The notes: generated from the letters alone by a model not told the origin. DNA of 27,734 nt from W2P13-069 sp963590525 (GCA_963590525.1 CAVAPV010000028.1:1-27734); one strand, 5' to 3'. Positions 15,001-21,939 are shown, counted from the first letter of the stretch. Made by a program: numbers and translations.

Positions 15001-16124
15001 TGAGCGACAGCAAAGGGCAAGAACAGCTGCAAGTAGACGATGAGGAGGCGTTGCGGGTTGACGCCGAGGATGCAAGCCGCGTGAGCGATGCGGGCGCCGC
15101 GGGCAGTGCGGGCGCCGTGCGCAAGGGGAGGGCCGCGCAAAGCCGCAAAAGCTTCCCGTTTTCTGCAGCACGTGGGCTTGTTGCCTTGGCGGCTGCAGTC
15201 ATCGCGGTCTTGGGCTTTGCCCTGCGCTTTGGCACGGGCTCGCCCAGCGCCTTTGGCATCGACCAGATAGCGCTTATCTGCCCGCTTGGCTCGCTAGAGG
15301 CGATGCTTGGCGCCAAGGAGTTCATGCTTCATCCTGTTTTGCTCTTGTTGGCGGCGGTTGTCGTGGTGCTGGTTGCAGGCAAGGCGTTTTGCTCTTGGGT
15401 GTGTCCCGTGCCGTGGGTGAGAAAGCTCTTTAGGCCTGGCAAGAAGGGCAAGGCTGGCGTTGCAGAAGAGGATGCGGCTGCAAGCGAGGCTGCTGGCGAT
15501 GAGATTGACGCAGAGGGCAGCGATGAGGTTGACGGCGCAGGTGACGAGGAGACAACTGCCGCAGCCGGCAAATACTCCATCGCAAGCGAGCTTGCTACAA
15601 CCCATAGCTGCAGTACCTGCGGCGCTTGCGAGGCGCTCAAGAAGGTAGGCGGCAAACGCGACGGCGTGCAGATCGACTCTCGTCATATCGTCTTGCTGGG
15701 TGCCTTGGGCTCTGCTGCCGTGTTTGGGTTTCCGGTGTTTTGCCTTATCTGCCCAGTGGGGCTCACCTTTGCGTTTTTTATCGGCATCGCTGGCGCCTTC
15801 CAGTTCAACGAGCCCAGCTGGGCGCTGCTTGCCGCGCCGGTCATCGTTGTGTTGGAGGTTGTGGTCTTGCGCAAATGGTGCGTGAGATTCTGCCCCATCA
15901 GCGCGCTTATCTCCCTTATCTCTGCGGGCAACAGGACCTTTAAGCCCAAGGTTGACGAGGCGTCGTGTCTGCGCAGCAAGGGAATCGACTGCCATGCGTG
16001 CGTCGACGTCTGTCCCGAGCAAGTCGATCCTCATAGCAAGATGATTCCCGAGTGCAGCAAATGCGGGGCCTGCGTCAACGCCTGCCCCGCCAAAGCGATC
16101 TCTATCAAAGCCCTGCGGCTTTAG
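15000..16124 (+). CDS. NapH-like membrane ferredoxin (quinol oxidation)
   Basis: A 374-residue membrane protein. A cytoplasmic acidic head (1-50) precedes helices near 57-77, 112-131, 230-262 and 275-292. The NapH/polyferredoxin motifs CSWVCP (131-136), CLICP (248-252) and CVRFCP (294-299) are present, and two C-terminal [4Fe-4S] sites use Cys323/331/334/338 and 352/355/358/362. Residues 145-200 are an Ala/Glu/Asp-rich insert without structure, followed by an extra CSTCGAC (204-210); these lengthen it beyond typical NapH. It is translationally coupled to the NapG-like gene (taATG). NapGH pairs feed quinol electrons to exported reductases. The stop overlaps the convergent LUD gene by four bases. 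Confidence 0.87.
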   Translation: MSDSKGQEQLQVDDEEALRVDAEDASRVSDAGAAGSAGAVRKGRAAQSRKSFPFSAARGLVALAAAVIAVLGFALRFGTGSPSAFGIDQIALICPLGSLEAMLGAKEFMLHPVLLLLAAVVVVLVAGKAFCSWVCPVPWVRKLFRPGKKGKAGVAEEDAAASEAAGDEIDAEGSDEVDGAGDEETTAAAGKYSIASELATTHSCSTCGACEALKKVGGKRDGVQIDSRHIVLLGALGSAAVFGFPVFCLICPVGLTFAFFIGIAGAFQFNEPSWALLAAPVIVVLEVVVLRKWCVRFCPISALISLISAGNRTFKPKVDEASCLRSKGIDCHACVDVCPEQVDPHSKMIPECSKCGACVNACPAKAISIKALRL

Positions 16125-16747
16125 AAGCCCAGGCTCTCGCCAACCAGGATGACGTGGATGCGGTCTTTGTGGCGCGAGAAGCGCGTGATGAGGAACTGGC
16201 AGCAGATGGTGTCCATGTTCTTGCAGTCGTAGCATTTGCCCTTGAGCTTGCACGGCGTGTTGAGATCAAAGCGCTGTGCGTTGACGGGCGCGGCGATTTC
16301 GCGTGCGCGTTTCATGGCGCTGTCAAGGTCACTGCAGACTTTGTTCATGCCGATGATAAAGAGCACCTGCTTGGGGCCTTGGGCGATGCAGGAGACGCGG
16401 TTGGAGTTACCGTCGATGTTGACGAGCACGCCGTCGTCGGTCATGGCATTGGCGCTTGAGATGAAGACGTCGCTGTCGTAAGCGGCCAAAAGCTCTGCAC
16501 GCGGATCGCCGTTGCCGTGGCCTAGGAAGTTGTAGTCGCCGGCCTCGAGCGCGGCGGTGAGGCCGATCTCCTTGGCGCTTTCGCAGCCGCCGATGCTCAC
16601 TGTGCTGCCCGTGGGGATAAACTCCAGCGCCTTGACCAGCGCCTCCTCTTTGGTGGCAACGTAGCAGGCGCTCATGTTGCGGCTCTCTAGACCCTTTACG
16701 ACAGCCTGCCCCAAAAGCTCGTTTCGTTTGGTGACGTTTGCGTTCAT
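16121..16747 (-). CDS. LUD-domain (LutC/YkgG-like, DUF162) protein
   Basis: A 208-residue LUD-domain protein. Seen: the N-terminal helix, VSIGGCESAKEIGL, a GDPRAELLAAYDSDVFISSANAMTDDG core, VNIDGNSNRVSCIAQGPKQVLFIIG, and a C-terminal Cys-rich patch (CKLKGKCYDC, ICCQF). LUD proteins are linked to lactate oxidation (LutC), but stand-alone anaerobe versions with this Cys patch have no settled role. The start is ATG 16747 with GGAGAG before it; the frame extends 66 bp upstream without a ribosome site. The gene converges on the NapH-like gene, their stops sharing four bases, so no terminator separates them. Confidence 0.85.
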   Translation of the reverse strand: MNANVTKRNELLGQAVVKGLESRNMSACYVATKEEALVKALEFIPTGSTVSIGGCESAKEIGLTAALEAGDYNFLGHGNGDPRAELLAAYDSDVFISSANAMTDDGVLVNIDGNSNRVSCIAQGPKQVLFIIGMNKVCSDLDSAMKRAREIAAPVNAQRFDLNTPCKLKGKCYDCKNMDTICCQFLITRFSRHKDRIHVILVGESLGF

Positions 16748-16811
16748 ACTCTCTCCGTTTCTTCGCGCGTGCCGGCTATTTGCGCTGGCACCGCAGAGTT
16801 TTGACTTGCTC

Positions 16812-16838
16812 ATGATACTCGAGCAACGGTCGAGTCAA
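16812..16838 (-). promoter_or_regulatory. Dyad and -35/-10-like boxes upstream of the LUD gene
   Basis: On the minus strand TTGACT (16833-16838) and TATCAT (16812-16817) lie 15 bp apart, with a perfect dyad ACTCGA-7-TCGAGT (16817-16835) between and overlapping them. A dyad filling the spacer resembles MerR- or TetR-type control, although MerR promoters usually have a longer spacer. Confidence 0.45.
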
Positions 16839-16846
16839 GCTGTGTG

Positions 16847-16930
16847 CAATCACGCAATCACGCAATCACGCATTCACGTACTCGCTCAGTCGCTCACTCG
16901 CTCGCTCAGTCGCTTGGTCGCGCAGTCGCG
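16847..16930. repeat. 8-nt tandem repeats
   Basis: Three exact CAATCACG units (16847-16870) and a variant CATTCACG are followed by further 8-nt units such as CAGTCGCT and CACTCGCT to about 16930. It ends four bases before the mirrored array at 16935. This looks like a slippage-prone microsatellite and encodes nothing obvious. Confidence 0.8.
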
Positions 16931-16934
16931 CTTG

Positions 16935-17063
16935 TGGTCACGCTGGCACGATTTGGATAAAAAAGTGGTCGCACGGGCAGAATATGGCTATGGCTGCTAC
17001 GTATACAGCGCCAAATTCTGTCAACGCGACCATTCTGATGACCAAATACTGCCAACGTGACCA
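16935..17063. repeat. Mirrored repeat array, family 1, complete copy
   Basis: Four 22-bp units: 16935-16956 and 16966-16987 on plus, 17011-17032 and 17042-17063 on minus. Each approximates TGGTCRCG...ATTTGG read inward. Spacers inside each pair are exactly 9 bp (31-bp pitch) and the centre is 23 bp, so the element is symmetrical to the base. The centre contains GCTG/CAGC around TACGTATA. Confidence 0.85.
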
Positions 17064-17146
17064 CTACCGTTGCGGCGCGGATTGCAAAGGGCGTCTTGTG
17101 CTTTGTCATGAAGCGAGAAAGAGCAAAACAGGCACCTATCTGTGGC

Positions 17147-17152
17147 TATAAT
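17147..17152 (+). promoter_or_regulatory. -10 element of the toxin-antitoxin operon
   Basis: A perfect TATAAT 37 bases before the antitoxin ATG; no clear -35. Confidence 0.5.
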
Positions 17153-17183
17153 GGAGCCAATACGAGCACAGGAGGTATTTATT

Positions 17184-17501
17184 ATGGCCGATACAGCAAC
17201 TTTAAATGTTCGTATGGACAGTGGTACCAAAGAGAAGTTCGTCGCCTTTTGCGAAGAAGTGGGTATCTCCGCCTCTGCGCTCATGAACATATTCGCTAAG
17301 ACCGTGGTGCGTGATCAAGAAGTGCCGTTTCCTCTGACTGCCAAGCCTTCAAGGTCTAGACAGCAAGCCTACGCTCGGCTTTTCCCGACAGACGCAAGAG
17401 AACTCGATGCCATGTTGAGTGTTGCTGAATCTGTTCCTGTGGAGCAATGCGCCCCTGCTGCAGAAGGCCTTGAGGTATTTGAGAAGCAGATGGGATGGTA
17501 G
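17184..17501 (+). CDS. RelB/DinJ-family antitoxin
   Basis: A 105-residue antitoxin. The N-terminus ATLNVRMDSGTKEKFVAFCEEVGISASALMNIFAKTVV is the ribbon-helix-helix fold of RelB/DinJ, which dimerises, binds its own promoter and neutralises the partner toxin through its C-terminal half. The strong AGGAGG at 17170-17175 fixes ATG 17184. Base composition is visibly more AT-rich than the flanking respiratory and housekeeping genes, consistent with transfer. Its stop overlaps the likely ATG of the toxin gene (17495), the usual coupled arrangement. Confidence 0.9.
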   Translation: MADTATLNVRMDSGTKEKFVAFCEEVGISASALMNIFAKTVVRDQEVPFPLTAKPSRSRQQAYARLFPTDARELDAMLSVAESVPVEQCAPAAEGLEVFEKQMGW

Positions 17502-17819
17502 AAGACGAACCTCTTAAACACTATAAGGGTTGTCTTGACCCCGCAGCTCCTTGAGGATCTTGCCGCTTGCGTTAATTACATCGATAGCGAGTTGAATAGC
17601 CCTCTGGCAGCCAAGAGGATGTATGTGGCGATTAAGGACAAGGTGTTGGCTTTAGAGATGCTTCCTCAGGCGGCAAGCTGCTATACAAGCCCTGCAACCG
17701 GGCATAAGCGTTATCGAGTTTCTTATAACCACTACGACATTCATTACTCCATCGAGGGTGACATCGTGCGGGTGCTTGATCTGAAGCATCAGATGCAAAA
17801 CGACAGATCGGTCGATTAG
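17495..17819 (+). pseudogene. RelE/ParE-type toxin gene with a one-base frameshift
   Basis: From ATG 17495, overlapping the antitoxin stop, the frame reads MVEDEPLKHYK and then goes astray to a TGA at 17552. In the next frame, VVLTPQLLEDLAACVNYID and the rest of a RelE/ParE-like protein continue to TAG 17819. Removing one G from the GGG at 17527-17529 would join them as HYKVVLTPQLLEDL, the classic first strand and helix of the family. The C-terminus (YRVSYNHYDIHYSIEGDIVRVLDLKH) is normal. The TTG at 17535 has AAGGG nearby and could start a shortened 94-residue protein lacking the first strand. So it may be a dead toxin, a truncated one, a frameshift-expressed one or a sequencing error. Confidence 0.72.
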
Positions 17820-17858
17820 CAAAAGAAGTACCCGAGCTTTCGATAGTTTTTGCGAATT

Positions 17859-18112
17859 CCGGATATGAGCGATTTGCTCGCCAAGAGCTCCGGATATGAA
17901 CGATGGGGGCGCACCTGAAGACGGATATGAGCGATTCTGGAGCTCATTCGCCGTCAAGCATATGGTGCGCTGCTGCAAAACCGCAGGTCAGAGGGACGTG
18001 TGCAAGGTGCTAGCTCGGCCTTGTCACCTCCAAATCGTTCATATCCGTCTCCAAATCGGCCTTCATCGCTCATATCCGTCACTAAATACCCCTACAGCGT
18101 TCACGTCCGTCG
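17859..18112. repeat. Mirrored repeat array, family 2 (three units in, three out)
   Basis: Units of about 18-21 bp with core CGGATATGARCGAT start at 17859, 17890 and 17920 on plus. Inverted units occupy 18030-18049, 18061-18080 and 18093-18112. Pitch is 30-31 bp on both arms, as in the neighbouring family 1, and the best units also end in ATTTGG. Between the arms lie 89 bp without a recognised feature. Confidence 0.8.
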
Positions 18113-18192
18113 TTAAGTGCTCGGATATTACTTGCATTCGCACTCCCTAAACTCGATGATGCCGGTAAGTCGCAGCTGCATAGCTGTTTGTA

Positions 18193-18290
18193 TGGTCACG
18201 CTGGCACGATTTGGATAAAAAAGTGGTCGCACGGGCAGAATATGGCTATGGCTGCTACGTATACAGCGCCAAATTCTGCCAATGCGACCA
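18193..18290. repeat. Mirrored repeat array, family 1, second copy (three units)
   Basis: A direct copy of 16935-17032, identical at 96 of 98 positions (differences at the counterparts of 17021 and 17025). Similarity starts and stops exactly at unit borders, and the fourth unit is missing. The two copies bracket 1160 bp containing the toxin-antitoxin pair and the family 2 array. From 18291 to 18463 I see nothing recognisable. Confidence 0.85.
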
Positions 18291-18463
18291 CGGGCACCGA
18301 GGTGTACGGCTGTTTGCAGACTTGCACCCGTCGAGGCACGGAGCTCTACGCAGGCTTGCCCCGTTTGGGCGCAGCTTGAGACCTGCCTCTGGCGCGATCA
18401 TCGGCGTGTCCTTGGCATTGCTCTTAGTCGTTCTCGCCGTCGCCTGCCCGCCTCCTGCTTGCG

Positions 18464-18491
18464 TTTACAGCTGTCTTTGCTCGGATATAAT
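18464..18491 (+). promoter_or_regulatory. Promoter of the MOSC gene
   Basis: TTTACA (18464-18469), a 16-bp spacer and a perfect TATAAT (18486-18491). The leader would be about 60 nt. Confidence 0.65.
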
Positions 18492-18517
18492 ACCTAGCTG
18501 TTAAATGGGTTTTATCC

Positions 18518-18535
18518 GGCGGCCGCCTTGCCGCC
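18518..18535 (+). promoter_or_regulatory. 5'-leader hairpin of the MOSC mRNA
   Basis: GGCGGC (18518-18523), 6-nt loop, GCCGCC (18530-18535): a perfect GC stem 23 bases before the MOSC start. It is outside the ribosome site, so it may stabilise the mRNA or be read by a regulator. Confidence 0.45.
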
Positions 18536-18558
18536 TTGCATTGGAGAGGGAGGACCGC

Positions 18559-19200
18559 ATGGCAGATATTGAGAAGGGCTTCTCTTTGCTCACGCCCGAG
18601 CTCGAGGCTTTGGCAGACGCAGAGGAGAAGGCCGACGCCCTTGCAAAAGAGATGATCGACAACATGAAGGTCGGTGATGTGATCGGCGAGGTCACAAGCG
18701 TCAACATCGCCCCCAAGAAGGGCGCGCGCAAAAAGCCGATCGAGTCTGGCACCATGGAGGTGCGCGAGGACTTTGGCTGCGTGGACGACGCCCATGCCAG
18801 CGGCGACTGGCATCGCCAGATCAGCTTTCTGGCCGAGGAGTCCATCCAAAAGGCCCAAAACCGCGGCCTGAGCGTCAAGGAGGGCGACTTTGCGGAGAAC
18901 ATCACCACCCGCGGCTTCATGCCGTTCTTTATTCCCATCGGCACGATCTTGCAGGTAGGCGACGTCAAGGTAGAGATCAGCCAGATCGGCAAGGTCTGCC
19001 ACACGCGCTGCGCCATCTACTACCTGGCAGGCGACTGCATCTTCCCGCGCGAGGGCATCTTTGGCGTCGTGCATGACAGCGGCCAGATCAAGGTGGGCGA
19101 TAAGATCTCTGTCGTCAAGATCGGCGACGGCTACTGCTCCAAGACGCCGCAAGAGGCCATCGACGAGGTCGAGGCCGCTCGCGCTGCCGGCACGCTGTAA
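18559..19200 (+). CDS. MOSC-domain protein
   Basis: A 213-residue cytoplasmic protein of the MOSC family (molybdenum cofactor sulfurase C-terminal domain), which uses a conserved Cys to carry or transfer sulfur, or to bind the cofactor. Seen: a helical head (1-45), VGDVIGEVTSVNIAPKKGARK, the DWHRQISFLAEES segment, DFAENITTRG, IGTILQVGDVKVEISQIGK, and the conserved CHTRCAIYYLAGDCIFPREGIFGVV with candidate Cys. Start ATG 18559 has GGGAGG at the right distance; the open frame begins at 18505. It has its own promoter and a strong terminator. It probably supports molybdoenzyme maturation such as the reductase encoded upstream. The substrate is not known. Confidence 0.9.
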   Translation: MADIEKGFSLLTPELEALADAEEKADALAKEMIDNMKVGDVIGEVTSVNIAPKKGARKKPIESGTMEVREDFGCVDDAHASGDWHRQISFLAEESIQKAQNRGLSVKEGDFAENITTRGFMPFFIPIGTILQVGDVKVEISQIGKVCHTRCAIYYLAGDCIFPREGIFGVVHDSGQIKVGDKISVVKIGDGYCSKTPQEAIDEVEAARAAGTL

Positions 19201-19237
19201 GCGCGCTATCGCCGGCTAACAACTGCATCACGCTTTG

Positions 19238-19267
19238 ACAAACGGCACCTTGCGGGGTGCCGTTTGT
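19238..19267 (+). terminator. Terminator of the MOSC gene
   Basis: ACAAACGGCACC (19238-19249) pairs perfectly with GGTGCCGTTTGT (19256-19267): a 12-bp stem, 6-nt loop. The T-tract is weak (GTATCATCTT). It covers the earliest possible GTG of the next frame, so that gene must start further on. Confidence 0.8.
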
Positions 19268-19310
19268 GTATCATCTTCCCAACGTCAACAAGCACAGGTT
19301 AGGGGCTTTC

Positions 19311-20438
19311 ATGGATAACGCGGCAGCAGAGATCGTCAGCTACCTCAACGGCAACTGCAAAGGCGGCGATATGGGCGGCGTCGCGCTGACCCAGTTCCAC
19401 TTTGTCGTGGATGAAGACGGCGATGCGGTGCCCTTTACGGGCGTAAACGGACGTCTTGGCCTGGCAGGCCTCATGGAGAAGCTATCAGAGTTCTGGCCTC
19501 AGGTCGTGCGCAACGACGACGGCCACATCATCGCCGCAGGCAGGCAGCTTTCTGCTGTGAGCTTGGACCACGGCGGCCAGCTGGTGGTAAGCATCGCGCC
19601 GTGCCTTACGCTTGCCCAGCTAGAGCAGGAGTACCGCAACTTTGCCTTTAGGGTCGAGCAGATCCTCAAGCCGGTTGACTATAAGCTCGTGGCCAGCGGG
19701 TTTCATCCCAGCGCTGCGTGCGACCAGCTCGAGCCTGTGCCCTACGGGCCGTATCAGCAGATGCAGGAGCGCATGGGCCAGGACGCGCGGGATTTGCTGC
19801 TGGGTGCCGCGCGCTGCCGCGTTGCCTTTGACTATGCAGACCAGGCGGATGCCGTGCGCAAGATGCGCATCGCCGCTTTGCTGGGTCCTGTCTTTGCCTA
19901 CATGACCTCCAACTGCCCCGTCTTTGATAAAGAGGGCAACGCAGATCCTATGCTGGGCCTCAAACTTACCCGCAAAGCTGCAGGCAGCGCGGGAAGCATC
20001 CCAGATGGTCTCTTTGACAGCGGTTTTGGCTTTGAGCAGTACGCGGCCTGGTTGCTCGAGCATGATCTGGCCGATGAAGCTGGCTCGCAGGTGCGCGAGA
20101 TGATCGTGGACGTAGAGCTTGCGCAAAGCGTGGAGCTCACGCAGGCAGATGCCTTGCCTGTGGAGCCGATGATGGGTTATATCGCCTTGCTCAAGGGCCT
20201 CTTCTACAGCCCCGTCAACCTGGAGCTTTTGGAGATGATGCTGGGCTGCAAGACCCAGCCGTATACCGCAGCGGATGTCGATGCAGCAATCGAGCTTGTG
20301 AGCGAGCAAGGCGGTGCGGCCAAGCTGTGGGGCAAGGCCTGCGACGAGTGGGTCGACTTGCTCATGCATATGGCCGCGCAGTCCTTGGGCACGGAGTCCT
20401 CCTATCTGGAGGCGCTGCAGGAGTATCAGGCCTTCTAG
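19311..20438 (+). CDS. Glutamate-cysteine ligase-like enzyme (GCS2 / plant-type family)
   Basis: A 375-residue ATP-dependent amine ligase-like protein. Family traits seen: GVNGRLGLAGLMEKL, SLDHGGQLVVSIAPCLTLAQLEQEYRNF (the E/Q-rich substrate strand), GFHPSAACDQLEPVPYGPYQQM, RCRVAFDYADQADAVRKMRIA, and GLFDSGFGFEQYAAWLLE. Such enzymes (GshA plant type, EgtA of actinobacteria) make gamma-glutamylcysteine in the cytoplasm. No glutathione synthetase or ergothioneine gene is next to it. I use ATG 19311 because the upstream start codon lies inside the MOSC terminator. Some active-site motifs are diverged, for instance DHGGQ instead of EPGGQ, so a different amine substrate is possible. Confidence 0.78.
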   Translation: MDNAAAEIVSYLNGNCKGGDMGGVALTQFHFVVDEDGDAVPFTGVNGRLGLAGLMEKLSEFWPQVVRNDDGHIIAAGRQLSAVSLDHGGQLVVSIAPCLTLAQLEQEYRNFAFRVEQILKPVDYKLVASGFHPSAACDQLEPVPYGPYQQMQERMGQDARDLLLGAARCRVAFDYADQADAVRKMRIAALLGPVFAYMTSNCPVFDKEGNADPMLGLKLTRKAAGSAGSIPDGLFDSGFGFEQYAAWLLEHDLADEAGSQVREMIVDVELAQSVELTQADALPVEPMMGYIALLKGLFYSPVNLELLEMMLGCKTQPYTAADVDAAIELVSEQGGAAKLWGKACDEWVDLLMHMAAQSLGTESSYLEALQEYQAF

Positions 20439-20474
20439 CGGTTTGACCAGTGCTTTGCTGCTAAGCCCCTGCGC

Positions 20475-20480
20475 TAAAAT
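20475..20480 (+). promoter_or_regulatory. -10-like element before obg
   Basis: TAAAAT 41 bases before the obg ATG, with no convincing -35. The ribosome site GAGGA precedes ATG 20521. Confidence 0.4.
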
Positions 20481-20520
20481 GCAACGTTGAACTTTTTTCT
20501 ACCTAGACCGAGGATTCACC

Positions 20521-21936
20521 ATGTCCCAATTTACCGACCAAGTGCGCATCTACATCAAGGCAGGCGACGGCGGCGCAGGCTGCACGTCGTTTAGGCGCGA
20601 GGCGCATGTTCCCAAAGGCGGCCCCGACGGAGGCGACGGCGGTCACGGCGGCTCCATCATCTTTCAGGCAGACAGCACCGTCTCGAGCCTGATCGACTAC
20701 CGCTACAAGCATCACTTCAAGGCGCAGCGCGGCACGCACGGCAAAGGCGCGCGCCGTCACGGTGCCCATGGCGAGGACCTGATCTTGAAGGTGCCTGTGG
20801 GTACGACCATCCGCCTGCTGGACGAGAACATGAACCCTGTGGAAGAGATCGCCGACCTCACTCACAACGGCGAGCGCGTCTGCGCCCTCAAGGGCGGTCA
20901 TGGCGGTCGCGGCAACATCCACTTTGTCACGCCCACGCGCCGCGCCCCGGCCTTTAGCGAGCTTGGCGAGCCTGCCGATGAGTGCTGGGTCGAGCTCGAG
21001 ATGAAGCTCATGGCAGACGCCGCGCTCGTTGGCATGCCCAGCGTGGGCAAGTCGAGCCTCATCGCCTGCATGAGCGCCGCCCGCCCCAAGATCGCGGATT
21101 ACCCCTTTACCACACTCGTGCCCAACCTGGGCATGGTCCATTTGGACGACCGCTCCTTTGTCGTGGCGGACGTCCCCGGGCTTATCGAGGGCGCCGCACA
21201 GGGCAAGGGCTTGGGCCACGAGTTCTTGCGCCATGTGGAGCGCACGGCCCTGTTGCTGCACGTGGTTGATTTGTCCGGCGGCTTTGAGGACCGCGATCCG
21301 GTGGAGGACTACAAGATCATCAATCGCGAGCTTGAGGCCTATGCGCCCGAGCTTGCCAGCCGCCCTCGCATCGTCATCGGCAACAAGGCAGATCTCCCTG
21401 GTACGCAAGAAGCGCTCGAGCGTCTCAAGGCCCTGGTCAAGCAAGAGAGCGAGGAGCTCTCCGAGAAGCTTTTGGACGAGGGCATAGACGATCCCAACCC
21501 GATCCCGTTTTTTGCCGTGTCTGCCGTGAGCCGCTCCGGTTTGCAGCAGCTCATCGCGGCAACCGGCGAGCGCGTCCATCAGCTGCGCGAGGCTGCGGCA
21601 GAAGACGAGGTCACCGAGTACGACCAGATCTGGGAACTCAAGCGCCAGCAGCGCGACAAGCGCTTTACCGTGCGCCGTGAGGAGGCAAACGTCTACCGCA
21701 TCGAGGGTCGCCAGGTCGAGCGCATGGTCATCCAGACCGAGTGGAACAACGACGAGGCAATCGCCTTCTTGGAGCGCAGGTTGGAGCACATTGGCGTCGA
21801 GGCCGCGCTTACCGAGGCCGGCGCCAAGCCCGGCGACACCATCCGCATCTTGGAGACGGAGTTCGAGTTCGAGCCCAGCAGCTGGGAGGGCGACTACGAC
21901 TACATGGGCCTTATGGACCTCGAGGGCGAGGTCTAG
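20521..21936 (+). CDS. obg: Obg/CgtA ribosome-associated GTPase
   Basis: A 471-residue GTPase for 50S-subunit assembly and stress control. Residues 1-159 are the glycine-rich Obg fold (GGDGGHGG, KGGHGGRGN). The G domain carries G1 GMPSVGKSS, G2 DYPFTTLVPNLG, G3 DVPGLIEGA, G4 NKAD and G5 SAVS. Residues from about 370 form the OCT domain (FTVRREEANVYRIEG...DDxGA-like end), typical of actinobacteria and Firmicutes. The 40-residue acidic tail ends DYDYMGLMDLEGEV. Start ATG 20521 is the first in frame and matches the family N-terminus. proB follows after three bases, so the two are co-transcribed. Confidence 0.97.
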   Translation: MSQFTDQVRIYIKAGDGGAGCTSFRREAHVPKGGPDGGDGGHGGSIIFQADSTVSSLIDYRYKHHFKAQRGTHGKGARRHGAHGEDLILKVPVGTTIRLLDENMNPVEEIADLTHNGERVCALKGGHGGRGNIHFVTPTRRAPAFSELGEPADECWVELEMKLMADAALVGMPSVGKSSLIACMSAARPKIADYPFTTLVPNLGMVHLDDRSFVVADVPGLIEGAAQGKGLGHEFLRHVERTALLLHVVDLSGGFEDRDPVEDYKIINRELEAYAPELASRPRIVIGNKADLPGTQEALERLKALVKQESEELSEKLLDEGIDDPNPIPFFAVSAVSRSGLQQLIAATGERVHQLREAAAEDEVTEYDQIWELKRQQRDKRFTVRREEANVYRIEGRQVERMVIQTEWNNDEAIAFLERRLEHIGVEAALTEAGAKPGDTIRILETEFEFEPSSWEGDYDYMGLMDLEGEV

Positions 21937-21939
21937 CGC

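Noticed and set aside
16674..17060. Small ORFs in the repeat region (also 17896-18150, 18188-18379 and 18211-18504)
   Set aside because: They consist mostly of repeat DNA; the similar LDKKVVARAEYGYG peptides in two of them come from the 98-bp duplication, and no suitable ribosome sites are present.
17535..17819. A normal full-length toxin starting at TTG 17535
   Set aside because: It would lack the first beta-strand, while the missing residues are present one frame away behind an ATG overlapping the antitoxin stop.
17859..18112. A CRISPR array, suggested by ~31-bp periodic repeats
   Set aside because: Units are diverged, inverted between arms and separated by only about 10 bp; no leader or cas genes.
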